Counted from the first letter of the stretch, positions 48,877 through 60,675 are shown. The stretch: 64,000 bases of DNA from Anadara kagoshimensis (GCA_021292105.1 CM037869.1:50265234-50329233), one strand, 5' to 3'. A program made the numbers and translations. The notes: generated by a model not told the origin, from the sequence alone.

Positions 48877-49493
48877 GTGGTAGGAGTAACATGTGAAGCT
48901 TAGTCATAACTTCAATGGTAGGAGTAACATGTGAAGCTTAATCATTACTTCCGTGGTGGGAGTAACATGTGAAGCTTAGTCATAACTTCCGTGGTTGGAG
49001 TAACATGTGAAGCTTAGTCATAACTTCCGTGGTAGGAGTAACATGTGAAGTTTAGTCATTACTTCCGTGGTGGGAGTAACAGGTGAAGATTAGTCATAAC
49101 TTCCGTGGTGGGAGTAACATGTGAAGCTTAGTCATAACTTCCATGGTGGGAGTAACATGTGAAGCTTAGTCATAACTTCCGTGGTTGGAGTAACATGTGA
49201 AGCTTAGTCAAATCTTCTATGGTAGGAGTAACATGTGAAGCTTAGTCATAACTTCCGTGGTGGGAGTAACATGTGAAGCTTAGTCATAACTTAAGTGGTA
49301 GGAGCAACATGTGAAGCTTAGTCATAACTTCCGTGGTAGGAGTAACATGTGAATCTTAGTCATAACTTCCATAGTGGGATTTACATGTGAAGCTTAGTCA
49401 TAACTTCCGTGGTAGGAGTAACATGTGAAGCTTAGTCATAACTTCCATGGTGGAAGTAACATTTGAAGCTTAGTCATAACTTCCGTGGTAGGA
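48877..49493. repeat. 38-bp satellite, about 16 units (spacer C, first)
   Basis: Same unit; begins in mid-unit (GGTAGGAGTAAC) at the duplication junction. Confidence 0.95.
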
Positions 49494-49628
49494 GTGCTCG
49501 TCTCTTACATGATTTGTCAATTTTCAAATTTTCTTCTTGCTTTGGGCTCTGAATATGGATTTGTACATTGTGTTTGTTTTTGATTCACAAAGTAAAAATT
49601 CGATTCTAGTTTGTTTAAAAAAATTTAA

Positions 49629-49865
49629 TTGGTCAGATCTTTTTGTTTTTTATTAATGTTTTACAAAGTTACGTATGCTTGCATATATTTCGTTACTAAA
49701 GTACCAGGGGTAAGGTCAGCTGTGGGAATTGAATTTAATGTACATGTATGCTTTGTAGATGTGAAGCACATTGGTGTCACCACATATAGAATTTCTTTGT
49801 TGAATAGCTTGGAAGAACTTTCATTATTACCCACTAAAATATTAACTTTGACTGTTCAAGCCTAA
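49629..49865 (+). other. Small open frame of unclear status, spacer C
   Basis: 78 codons, third copy of the frame at 22027-22245, with VDVKHI. Confidence 0.2.
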
Positions 49866-49953
49866 AAACGAAGCCATTTTCTATACTAATATTTGTTTGA
49901 AAAAAAATCAAAAACTTTTCATAGAATTTAATGAATGGGGAAATAGAAAAGAA

Positions 49954-50112
49954 GTTGAGTTGAGTAATGGTGTTTAACGTCCCTGACAAGAATATTTCAC
50001 TTATATCAAGACGTCAGCCAGCTATAGCCGAAGGTGCAGAAATTCAGCCTATGCATTGCGATAATGACATTATACAGCAGGGTTCTCTATCGTGCCAATC
50101 CCACCGTGATTA
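49954..50112 (-). repeat. SINE 3' fragment (spacer C, first)
   Basis: Duplicate of 22333-22495. Confidence 0.7.
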
Positions 50113-50305
50113 AAGGATAAAATAAATAATAAAAGATGGTGTAAATGTCATTTTTTACATGCGCTATTATGTAATGTTATATAAAGGAAGACACAGTAAC
50201 AATGGAGTGAAGAGGTGAAGAATACTATGTTGTGTCAAAATCACATATTATACCTCTATATCCTATAATAAAAAACAAAAAGAATAAATAAATAAAAAAA
50301 ATCGA

Positions 50306-50357
<52 letters not shown>

Positions 50358-50417
50358 TAATTAAAAAAACGAAACAACAATAGTATTTCTGAATGACATT
50401 TAATTGATCTGGATGGT

Positions 50418-50640
50418 ATCCAAATCCGGTTTTTACGAACCGAACGCCTTTTCCTACCATTAGTCCGACACCGAACACCCACTTCTCCTATCATGGTACA
50501 CGTATATACTTTTTTCTATATATGCCTCTCCATTGAGATAACGATGGGTAAGTTGGGGACACATGATGGGAGAAGTGGGTGTTCGGTGTCGGACTAATGG
50601 TGGGAGAAGGCGTTTGCAAAAACGGATTCGGATTAGGATC
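50418..50640. mobile_element. Hairpin MITE (spacer C)
   Basis: Duplicate of 19335-19557; preceded by a longer (AAT)n run at 50305-50355. Confidence 0.7.
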
Positions 50641-51352
50641 GGAACCCATCATAGAGTGTAAAAAAAAACAACAAAAGATCAGGTTCAAATTCCAGGATTG
50701 AAATAGTAGCAATGGTGGGAAAATCCAGAAACCTGTACCGTTTTATCTGGTATTTTACCATAAGTGTTATAATAATAGAAAAGCCGGATCAAGTCCAAAT
50801 CCATTATAGTTCCTGATTACGTGATATACGTGTACAATGTCTTGTATATTTTAGGGTATGTATACAGATGATAAAATATGGATAGATATCAGAATTCAAA
50901 GTTTTCGAAGAATTTAGACAATGAAATATCAATGAATTTGTACAGCTGCATATTTAAAGAAAAACGACGCGAAAGTTTAACTACGCCGATATGTTAATAT
51001 TTCTTGTACCGCGAAAATAAATACACGCGAAATTAAAAACGTTTACAGTATTGTTTTGTTAGTAACCAAGGTATTTATTACTAAAAATCTGTCATGTTGT
51101 GCAAAATAAATCAAAATTTTTTATTAAAGTAACAATATCAGAATTAAATTTCAAAATATTTGTTTCAAATCCAAATATATTCTATAAGAAGTCTGACATT
51201 CAAATTTTGCACAGCAGGTAACAATATATAGTGCACGCTATTATTTTATTGCGTTTTAAGAACATATTATTTGTTAATTAAATATATTTTTTTAAACTCG
51301 ATGTAAAAAAAAAGTTGTCTAGGTTAACATGACATGGATTTAGTTATACCTA

Positions 51353-51714
51353 CAGGTCTGTCAAAAGTTTAACAATAATTTAGAGATCAAAAGCCGAAAC
51401 GGTAGCTCCTATCTAATCCTTTTTAGCTAAAAGGAATAAGGGCCGAATCGGTAGCTCATATCTACCTTTTTTAACTATAAGAAATAAGGGCCGAATCGGT
51501 AGCTCATATCTACCACTTTTTAGCATTAAGGAATAAGGGCCGAATTGGTAGCTCATATCTACCACTTTTTAGCTATAAGGAATTAGGGCCGAATCGGTAG
51601 CTTTTTTGCCAAACGCAATATATAAATCTTGGCAGTAATTCGGATAACACTCGTCCATATCTTGGCGACCGATGTCTTTTTACTTATCTATTTGTTATAC
51701 ATTCGATAGATCTG
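51353..51714. mobile_element. MITE with internal ~60-bp units (spacer C)
   Basis: TA-flanked copy of 20267-20670 with fewer internal units. Confidence 0.65.
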
Positions 51715-51847
51715 TAGAAGTACAATGAAGGCGGGGGAAGTTCATTGTTGATTTATGATGAAAAAGCTTCCTTTTACAAAAAAAGTTTACATACACGTAT
51801 ATTTCTCCTTATATTTTTGTGTCAAATCATCTGCAATTACGTACTCT

Positions 51848-52253
51848 TTAGTCATAACTTCCATGGTGGGAGTAATACGTGAAGCTTAGTCATAACTTCC
51901 GTGGTGGGAGTAACATGTTAAGCTTAGTCATAACTTCCGTGGTGGGAGTAACATGTGAAGCTTAGTCATAACTTCCGTGGTGGGAGTAACATGTTAAGCT
52001 TAGCCATAACTTCCGTGGTGGGAGTAACATGTGAAGCGTAGTCATAACTTCCGTGGTAGGAGTTTCATGTTAAGCTTAGTCATAACTTCCGTAGTAGAAG
52101 TAACATGTGAAGCTTAGTCATAACTTCCGTGGTAGGAGTAACATGTGAAGCTTAGTCATAACTTTCATGGTAGGAGTAACATGTGAAGCTTAGTCATAAC
52201 TTTCATGGTAGGAGTAACATGTGAAGCTTAGTCAAAACTTCCGTGGTAGGAGT
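51848..52253. repeat. 38-bp satellite, about 11 units (spacer C, second)
   Basis: The shortest array; ends at the common boundary GGAGTGCTCGTCTC. Confidence 0.95.
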
Positions 52254-52712
52254 GCTCGTCTCTTACATGATTTGTCAATTTTCAATTTTCTTTCTTGCTT
52301 TGGGCTTTGAATATGTATTTGTACATTATGTTTGTTTTTTATTCACAGAGTAAAAATTCGATTCTAGTTTGTTTAAAAAAAATTGATTGGTCAGATCTTT
52401 TTGATTTTTCTTAATGTTTTACAAAGTTACGTATGCTTGCATATATTTCGTAACTGAAGTACTGGGGGAAAAGTCACCTGTGTGAATGGAATTTAATGTA
52501 CATGTATGGTTTGTGTATGTGAAGCACATTGGTGTCACCACATATAGAATTTCTGTGTTGAATAGCTTGGAAGGACTTTCATTATTACCCACTAAAATAT
52601 TAACTTTGACTGTTAAAGCCTAAAAACGAAGCTATTTTCTATACTGATATTTGTTTGAAAAAAATTAAAAACTTTTCTTAGAATTTAATGAATGGGGAAA
52701 TAGAAAAGAAGT

Positions 52713-52862
52713 TGAGTTGAGTAATGGTGTTTAACGTCCCAGTCAAGAATATTTCACTTATATCAAGACGTCAGCCAGCAGTTGCAGAAATGCAGCTTAT
52801 GCATTGCGATGATGACATTATACAGCAGGGTTCTCTAGCGTGCCAATCCCACCGTGATTAAA
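52713..52862 (-). repeat. SINE 3' fragment (spacer C, second)
   Basis: Duplicate of 22333-22495, somewhat shorter through a small deletion after TCAGCCAGC. Confidence 0.7.
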
Positions 52863-53017
52863 GGATAAAATAAATAATAAAAGATGATGTAAATGTCATT
52901 TTTCACATGCGTATTTTATGTAATGTTATATAAAGGAAGACACAGTAACAATGGAGTGAAGAGGTGAAGAATATTATGTTGTATCAAAATCACATATTAT
53001 ACCAGTTATAATTTTAC

Positions 53018-53063
53018 AGCACTAGACGGCCGTTTCGGAATACAATTCGTCATCAGTAGTGCT
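53018..53063 (-). ncRNA. Hammerhead-ribozyme-like motif, spacer C
   Basis: Identical in core and stems to 22650-22695, including the intact 7-bp stem I. Confidence 0.6.
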
Positions 53064-53549
53064 TGGACCAAAATTATAAAAGCAAAATAAACCGAGACTT
53101 AAAACATTTAACGCAAAAGAAAACGTTGTGTAGTTTCCTTTCACACCCACTCTAAATTTAGCGGAAAATGGCAAAATTTGAATCGTCGCTTTAACGATTA
53201 AAAAACATTTGTAAATTAATTCTCAGTATAAATAAACTTCTTTCTGTCTAATTGCTTATCAAACATGTGTTAACAGTGAAGTTGAATAACTACAGTTTAT
53301 GAACTACTGCAATTTATTACTTAATTATTTCTAAAATATGGACATTTAGAAATCATCGGTCATCTCCACAAATATAAAAAACTTGACAACATTAAGTACA
53401 GAACTAATCTAAGTTTAACACTAAGTTTAGGAATCAGTTTAACTCCATCCCTTGTTAGCTATGTAACCAGCTATCCATATCTCGTTGACTCGGCAGCCGA
53501 GTCTCGAATCCTTTTCGTGAGTTCTAATTTTCTCTCATGTATAGGTAAA

Positions 53550-54059
53550 CAACATTGACGTGTCTGTTTTACCTTTGAGTTAAATATTCATTATGGATAG
53601 GTAAATTTAAGTAATAGGGATCATGCGTGTATATTTCGTCTATAAGATGTAAACACTATTCATGGGCAAGTGTATATGTATTAACTGCTTACCCTAACGC
53701 TACCTATATATTGGATGGACCCTCCTATATGAATATTCCTAATGAAAGGTCAAACGGACAGGTCAATGTTGTTTGCCTATATATATACATTCCTATTGTT
53801 TGTTTCATGTGTATATATAGCATGATCTTTATCGATATTTATATAAATAACAATCAACATTGACCTGTTCGATTGACTTTTAATGTAAATATTTATTATG
53901 GATTAAGAGATTTATGTATAGGGATGTAAGTGGGTTTTTTGTCTAAAAGACGAGAAACGTTGAATGTGTTAATCCTAATACTATCTATGTTTTTGATATT
54001 GGAACATTGTATATAAATAGTCACAATAAAAGGTCAAACGGAGAGGTCAATGTTGTTTG

Positions 54060-54130
<71 letters not shown>
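53550..54130. promoter_or_regulatory. Four AGGTCA direct-repeat modules and (TA)n of cGLR copy 4
   Basis: Pairs at 53556-53574 (minus; TGACGT/TTACCT), 53747-53765 (plus), 53861-53879 (minus) and 54031-54049 (plus), all spaced by 7 bp. The last is followed by about 68 bp of (TA)n at 54062-54129, where copies 2 and 3 have a short TATA-like stretch. The ATG is at 54251. Confidence 0.5.
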
Positions 54131-54133
<3 letters not shown>

Positions 54134-54250
54134 TATAAAGTTTAAATCATACATTGCACACAGTGAGTCGGTGTTTATTGTTAGCATTTGTAAAGTCCGT
54201 TGTACACTATTTCGGTTTGTACATGTATTTATATTCCTTTTAATTTGAAG

Positions 54251-56146
54251 ATGGAGCATATTTCAGTTATGTTATGGACCCGTCTAAACATATTCCTAGG
54301 AACAGTAGAGTCAGTATTGATAAGTAGGCGAAGATTTGACTTAGATGATAGCATTGCGTCAATTATGGCAGGGATGAGGGTAATACATAGTGGAAGTAGA
54401 GCAGAAGGACTATCACTTTCTAGTAGTGATTTTGATATTATGTTTTCAATCGAAGAAGTGATTGTGTCTGACAATTCAGAGGATTTGGATAGTGACATAA
54501 TCATTGATACAAATGATATTAAACCGGGTTTTGTAAAACTTCGTTGTTTACACAATCAAAGATATGATATCATCAGGAATGCAATGACACAAACCCCCGA
54601 GGGTCTGTTTCTGTCCAGTGTATCTTTCCGTGACTTGCATGTTCAGAGAGCATCGAAAATCTGCCCAGGTGCATATGCTCACGGACCGTGTGCAACATTT
54701 CAATCTGAATTTAAAACCGAATACGACATCTTAAGATGTTTGCCTTGTAGGTCGTGGCCTCGGATAGCGTCAGAATGGATCGACAGAGTCAGGCATAATA
54801 ATTGGCCATCATCAGCTTTGATTCAAGATATTGTGCAAGAAGCGTGCTTATTGGTCCCTATTGGAAATCCTCACTCACAGGAGAGAGACATACAGTGGCG
54901 AATTTCCTTCTCACTTGCTGAGAAAAAACTAGTCCGTTCTTTTAACCATACGCAATTTTTGTGCTATGGTCTTCTCAAGTTATTTCTAAAACATCTTATA
55001 AATTCCAATGTGGAAATTAAGGATTTACTCTGTTCTTATTTCCTAAAAACAAGTTTATTCTATTGCATCGAGGAAGAGAACATCGTCTGGAACAAGGAGA
55101 ATTTCATTGATTGTTTTTGGACATGCTATAGACGATTAATGAAGTGGGTTCGGGATGAATACTGTCCGAACTATTTTATAAAAGATAACAACATGTTTGA
55201 GGGCAAGGTTTGTGGTAGTAAGGGAAGAGAACTGATTGATCATTTGTTTAGGTTGTATAACGACGGGTTAGACAGCTTACTACTTATTCCGTGCTTTTCA
55301 GGCTTATCTTCTTTTGTAAGGACAGGGAACGTACCATCAAACATTATAGCTATTATGCATGAATTGAGAGAATACCTTTGTGATGCAGAAACACTAATTT
55401 TAGATTTAGCCATTAGTAATATTGAATTTCATGAATCAATAGAATTTAATTCCATTATTAGTTCTATGATGCAACAATCAATGAATTTCACGGACAGTAC
55501 ACTACTTACATTAATGATGTCTTTTAACCTTATGCATAACATTGTTCCATTTTTGTATAGATATATACAAACAACAAGATCACATAAAAGTCGTTATAGA
55601 CAAATCAGAGGTTTAAAACAGTTCATTATTAATAACTGTATGGTCAGTGATGTGAGTACCGGAAGGTTACTACTGGCTACGTTATGTTATCTGAGTGGAC
55701 AATACAATGAAATGGTCACTTTTGTACACGACGCTCTGGAGAAATTAAAATCTACCATGTTATATTTAGGCAAGAATATACTATTGTCAACACATCATCC
55801 ATACATTGATTTAATTTGTGGTAAAGGATTAACACTGAATCAGAAGCTGAGACTCGGTGTTATTGCAAGACCTTTTATTTGTTTTATAAAACAGAAATTC
55901 TATCCACATGAAATAGAAACAGAACTTTTACAACAATCTGATTTAGGAACAGCATATATACCACCAGTTGTGTATTGTAATGTTCTTTTGTTTCTATCAT
56001 ACTACCATTTGGGATGTAGAGAGAGAATGTGCTACACTCTAAATGAACTATATATAGCAGTACAGGGAGACAGATTCATCAGAGAACTGGAAAGACCGTT
56101 AGCAAACGCGTTGTTGCAGAGATGTCTGTACATTTTTGATAACTAA
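54251..56146 (+). CDS. cGAS-like receptor / Mab-21 domain nucleotidyltransferase, copy 4 (intact)
   Basis: 631 residues, intronless, starting at the ATG (MEHISVMLW) conserved in copies 2 and 3; in-frame codons upstream lack an ATG. The nucleotidyltransferase lobe shows SGSRAEGLSLSSSDFDIMF: G48-S49, acidic pair D60 and D62; the third acid is D159 in EYDILRCLPCRSW. The Mab-21 C-terminal part follows with WRISFSLAEKKLV (216-228), NHTQFLCYGLLKLFLKHLI, a SYFLKTSLFYCIEEENIVW segment and CFWTCYRRLMKWVRDEYCP. The last ~170 residues are helical and repeat-like. In this family the enzyme senses a ligand, often double-stranded RNA, and makes a cyclic dinucleotide for STING signalling. The complete triad suggests activity; ligand and product cannot be told from sequence. 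I see no cGAS-type H...CC...C zinc thumb. It is the only unbroken member of the cluster. Confidence 0.9.
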   Translation: MEHISVMLWTRLNIFLGTVESVLISRRRFDLDDSIASIMAGMRVIHSGSRAEGLSLSSSDFDIMFSIEEVIVSDNSEDLDSDIIIDTNDIKPGFVKLRCLHNQRYDIIRNAMTQTPEGLFLSSVSFRDLHVQRASKICPGAYAHGPCATFQSEFKTEYDILRCLPCRSWPRIASEWIDRVRHNNWPSSALIQDIVQEACLLVPIGNPHSQERDIQWRISFSLAEKKLVRSFNHTQFLCYGLLKLFLKHLINSNVEIKDLLCSYFLKTSLFYCIEEENIVWNKENFIDCFWTCYRRLMKWVRDEYCPNYFIKDNNMFEGKVCGSKGRELIDHLFRLYNDGLDSLLLIPCFSGLSSFVRTGNVPSNIIAIMHELREYLCDAETLILDLAISNIEFHESIEFNSIISSMMQQSMNFTDSTLLTLMMSFNLMHNIVPFLYRYIQTTRSHKSRYRQIRGLKQFIINNCMVSDVSTGRLLLATLCYLSGQYNEMVTFVHDALEKLKSTMLYLGKNILLSTHHPYIDLICGKGLTLNQKLRLGVIARPFICFIKQKFYPHEIETELLQQSDLGTAYIPPVVYCNVLLFLSYYHLGCRERMCYTLNELYIAVQGDRFIRELERPLANALLQRCLYIFDN

Positions 56147-57780
56147 AGAAAAATAACACATTAACAGAATGGATTTTTAATTGTAATATATTTATCTTCT
56201 TATTTAATATTTATTTAGGTATATTGATTCTGGATAATATTACGTTTCATCATTTTTTTCATTATATTAGAAGAGGACTTAATTACAGAGCAAATTCTGT
56301 TTTTGTGTATTGATTTTGTGCCTTTGTTTATTGATCTGGACATGGATTAGTAAATAATTCCCACTGCTAACTCTGACTGTAAACGATATACTGTTTGGGG
56401 GTCGTTTCAAATTTTTATGTCATCATATATATACATTCACGCCTTTTCCCATCAATTCTAATATAAAGCCGACTAGAAATTTATTGGAATCCCTTCTCAG
56501 AACAGTTTTATCAGTGAAATATCAATTTTGCAGTAGTTTGATATCTATTTCCATTGAAACCCATAAACTGACTGCTTCGTGTGAATGTATATGTTTGATC
56601 GCTGTAAAGGATGGTGTGTTTGATAATATAGGCACAAACTAAACATTGGCACATGGAGTACTGTATACAGTCGTTTGTTTTATGATACGATACATAAGTC
56701 AATTATATTATTTATATTTTATTATATTGTATTTAGATGTTTATCATTATCTGACTTATGGGAGCAAAGCTATTAAATTGACTTATTAGATATTGTTTTA
56801 TTTTCTTAAAGTGAAGTGCTTTCATTTGTATCGCGACATTACCAGCCCTAAATGAAAAGGCTGATTGAAATTTTTGTAGCGTTCTTAGTTTATTGTACAA
56901 AAACGTTATTTTCGCCTACCGTACAACTGAACATTATAATTTTAATGTTACGGTCTACGTATACAGTATCTGTATGACTATTACTTTTATTTCCAAAAAG
57001 TACTTGGCAAAACAACAATTTTCTATTTGCTATGGTTGGTCGGGACAAACCAGAGCTGAAACACCCAGCGTTCGCCATGCACTGCTAGACATTTGACTTG
57101 GATATTTAAGCAAAGCTGAATCTGGATATACGTTTCTTCTTAATCTTTTATTTACTTTTTTATTTTATTTTGAATAAAATACATGTAATGTTGGCACCGC
57201 TAGGTTATTTCGTTATAGAGCGGTTTTTTGCGACATCAAAATCACACACAGCAATACCCTTTAGGAGGAATGACTTTATAATTTCCTTCCGACTAAAGTA
57301 TTCTGGGTGACAAAACGTATCCTTACACACATAGAAATTCAAATAAAATCAACCGATTTTCAAAATAAATAAAGAATAATTTACAAAGTTTATTCCCGTA
57401 GAATGTTCAACAGTGATATAAAAGTGTACAAAATACTACATGGCATCTGACGTCATCTGCCACGCAAACATAAAACCGCATTGTGAATAATCTTAGTTTA
57501 ATTTGTAGGAGAAAAATGATGAATATTTTATTAGTAAATCATGTTTGTATTTAACGTTTGTTTATCAACAATATATACATTCAATAACATCTTTTAAAAT
57601 GAACCCCGTTTAACCGTATATCGTATATAGTCAGATTTAGCAGTATATCGAAGTGGGAAATGTCTAGTATGCTTGTGGTTAATCCTTGACTTTTTACAGA
57701 AAATTATCTTATTTCCATAGTAATAATTATTATGAAGATAATATTAAACTTCATTTACATATAACTAGAGTTATCGTTCT
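56147..57780. other. 3' flank of cGLR copy 4 (type II) and unique sequence
   Basis: 56147-57415 matches the flank of copy 3; 57416-57780 is not seen elsewhere in the window. Possible poly(A) signals AATAAATAAAG near 57363. No gene. Confidence 0.6.
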
Positions 57781-58039
57781 TTCGACATGGGTCGTAGTTT
57801 TAAAATTATCTTGTTTAATCGGAGTTCTATAGAACTAAAGGGTATGGAGGGATGGGTGAATGTTTTATCTTAGTTAAGCTGTACTATAATATTCTTATTT
57901 TGTATATCCACAATTTAAACATTATCTTCAAATTTACAAAAATGGTGTATTATGTTTTAATGGCTCATCATAATTGTCAGAAATATCTTTTTTTTTTTGG
58001 TTATATATATTTGATAAAGTCAGAGATTATTTTGGTGTT

Positions 58040-58200
58040 TTTGTGGCCGAGTTGTCTAAATCAAGAGCTCTTAGATCAAAACGCTTTCCATAGTCTAGGT
58101 TCAAATCAAACTGGACAGATTCTATGTTAGAAAGTTTGTCAGTTCTCTTGTCGAAGGCAATGATTTTCTCCGGATCGCTCCCTTCCAAAATAAAAAAAAC
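58040..58200 (+). repeat. tRNA-Leu/Ser-like SINE
   Basis: A-box-like TGGCCGAGTTGTCTAAATC and B-box-like GGTTCAAATC, followed by TTTTCTCCGGATCGCTCCC and an A-rich tail. Arms do not pair well enough for a functional tRNA. Confidence 0.55.
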
Positions 58201-59280
58201 GAACCTACTCGATATCAGTAAAATGATATTGACTGCGGAAAACACACCATTACTTCACTCTACCATCCTAAATCAATCCGGAGTCTACCATCCTAAAACA
58301 ATCGGCATCTCTTTTGCATTTGGTTCCAGTTTTCTTTGACCAAGATTTTCCTTAACTTAAAGGATGTCTTCGGTTTTTGCGAGCGATCGACCCACAGGGA
58401 TATTCATGGTATGGCTTTAAGATTTCACCTGTATGAGGCCACTGTTATATAAAATAGTGTTTTCTGTCACTTAATCGGTGATAATGTTTCAGTTTAAATC
58501 CGTAATAAAAAGTGGCTGCAGAATTAATAAATCTACTTTAAATCGAAAGTAAATTATTTTTGTGATTTACCGATGCCCCAGCAGCCTTTTCAACTCGTTG
58601 TTCAAGATTACAGTCAAACCTACAGCCATGACACTCTTTTGTTACATATACCAGTATATAACAAGTACGTTGTTGAGACGGCATGTTATTCACTTTGCTT
58701 TGTCTTGTTATATATATGTTAATATCGATCCTTATACAACTTGCTTAGACATTAACTTTTGACGAAAAAAGTATTATTACTTATTCACTTACAATTTAAT
58801 ATAATTTAGTAAATAATGGGTAAGCATGCCCGTGGATAATCTTTAGGTCAGTGAAAACTACATTAAATACCTACATTTTTAGGGTTACCAGAGATATCTT
58901 TTTTGACATGGCACTTTAGAACATAATTTATTTTATAGATAGGAAATACTTTTAACCAATATTTTATTAATGTAAATTTTGACATGCATGAAATTTTTCT
59001 ATGGGTCATTTCTTTATATTTTCCGAAGACATCTTCTGTCAATTTTGACAATTACGAATTGTAATTATTTTTTACAAAACTGATACAAGTCAGTTAGCTT
59101 AGAATCAGCTTCAAAATGACACTTTCAATTCCCGAAATATCTTAAATATTTACAAAATTTGTCAAGATTTTATTTTGCCTGATTAAATTTAAGGAAAAAC
59201 TTAATTATGGAAATTTTGTGAAATAGGAGTAAGGGGATGAAAAGATGATAGTTGCATATGTTATCCAAAATGACAACTTG

Positions 59281-59630
59281 AGTGAGTGAGTGAGTAATGG
59301 TATTTAACGTCCCAGTCAAAAATATTTCACTTATATCGAGACGTCGCAAGCTATAGGCGAAGGTGCAGAAATTTGCCTGTGCGTTGCGCTGATTGCATTA
59401 TACAGCAGGGTTCTTTAGCGTGCAACTGAGCCCACCGTGACACGGGACCTTGATTATTTTAAGTTCCCATCCGAAAGAATCGTGACTTTCATTTCGTAAT
59501 GCCGAGTGCTTGGCGAAAGAACAGTCACTACCCACTTTCAAATCTTGGGTCAGACCCGGCCGGGGTTCGAACCCACGACCTTACACTTACGGAGCGAGCA
59601 CTCTACCAACTGAGCTACCGCAGTGGCCTG
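59281..59630 (-). repeat. Full-length tRNA-derived SINE
   Basis: Head on the minus strand at 59630 (GCGGTAGCTCAGTTGGTAGA), B box GGGTTCGAACCC, body ending at the (TCAC)n-type tail seen on the plus strand as GAGTGAGTGAGTGAGTAATG. Reference copy for the fragments in the spacers. Confidence 0.8.
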
Positions 59631-59830
59631 ACTGATTTACATTTACAGATACCAAATATTTACTAATTGGCTATATATAATTCCAAAACTCTCAACTAGC
59701 AATAACATGATATTGGACAATAACTTGCCTTTTATCGTCTGTGTTGGTATCTGCAAATTATATAATTGCTGTTATATATGGCGCAAATATATGTAATTAA
59801 TGATTTTGACAGTCTTTTTAACTTACAGTA

Positions 59831-60025
59831 CAGTCCTGTCGAAAATTTAAAACTGACCTAAAGAAACGGACTGGAAGGTTGTCTGCCGAACGGTCAAGAT
59901 ATATATGGTGGTTAGTGACTGAAAAGCTGCCGACAGATATACAGCAGCTATTAATTGAGGGACCGAGATGAACTGACCAATGGCTACTTATTCGTTAGCT
60001 TAGTGTTAAACTTTCGACAGGTCTG
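59831..60025. mobile_element. CAGACCTGTC-family MITE
   Basis: CAGTCCTGTCGAAAATTTAA and TTAAACTTTCGACAGGTCTG, TA on both sides; 195 bp. Confidence 0.75.
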
Positions 60026-60150
60026 TACTGTAGATGAGAAACAATCTTATTTAATCAAGTATAATGATATCGATGTCGGGGTTATGCTGGAGACAGGAAT
60101 GCGAGTACACAAAAACTAATACAATTAATAAAGGTGCTTAACGTACATTA

Positions 60151-60363
60151 CAGACATGTCAAAAGTTTAGCATGGAGCTTATAGAAAAACCAAAACCAAA
60201 ACCTACTACACTAATGGGTGACAAGGAGATCGTAAGGTTATAGACGAACAACTGACGAGAAAAACATGTAGCTAGCACCTGGCGAATAGCGGACCAGAGC
60301 TAGCTAGGAGCCTTGGCATGCAATGTGTCGATTCTGTACTGTGTTAAACTTTCGACAGGTGTG
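60151..60363. mobile_element. CAGACCTGTC-family MITE
   Basis: CAGACATGTCAAAAGTTTAG and TTAAACTTTCGACAGGTGTG; left flank TA, right flank CA. Confidence 0.65.
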
Positions 60364-60675
60364 CACTGTATAGTACATTGTCAAGTGTTTTACATTTGAA
60401 ATTTAAGAGTTAATTTACTGGCTTTTAAAACTCGTAATAATCTGTTTTATATATTTATTATTCCCTTATCAATTCTGACAATTAACGCCTGAGTTTTGAA
60501 TGGTTTAAATAAATCCTTTTAACACTCTAAAAAAAGCTATACCCTCAAAGTGGATGATATAATTACAAGCTACGGGAAATAAAGTATATGATAGTTCGTG
60601 ATCAAAAAGAATACATTATATATCACACACTTATACTAAACACTGTCCTCGTAAATTACAAAGTATCATATAGAA

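Larger units (their letters stand above)
48877..53540. repeat. Spacer unit C between cGLR copies 3 and 4 (internally duplicated)
   Basis: Holds the right third of the spacer twice: 48877-50253 (from mid-satellite to TCACATATTATACC) joined directly to 50254-53540 (from TCTATATCCTATAAT, equal to 19166 onward in A). The first half lacks the hammerhead because the junction cuts just before it. Confidence 0.8.
57781..59830. repeat. Old, diverged copy of the left part of the spacer
   Basis: Blocks in the same order as spacer A: 57781 region (ATCGTTCTTT), 58205-58350 versus 13490-13620 (ACCATCCTAAAAC, GGTTCCAGTTT), 59050-59260 versus 13655-13890 (ACAAAACTGATACAA), and 59640-59740 versus 13930-14020. 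Similarity is much lower than between A and B and is broken by SINE insertions, so this marks an earlier duplication. Confidence 0.55.

Noticed and set aside
59540-59630. tRNA gene on the minus strand (A and B boxes present)
   Set aside because: Arms do not form a full cloverleaf and a SINE body follows; same for 7640, 915-943 and 58043.
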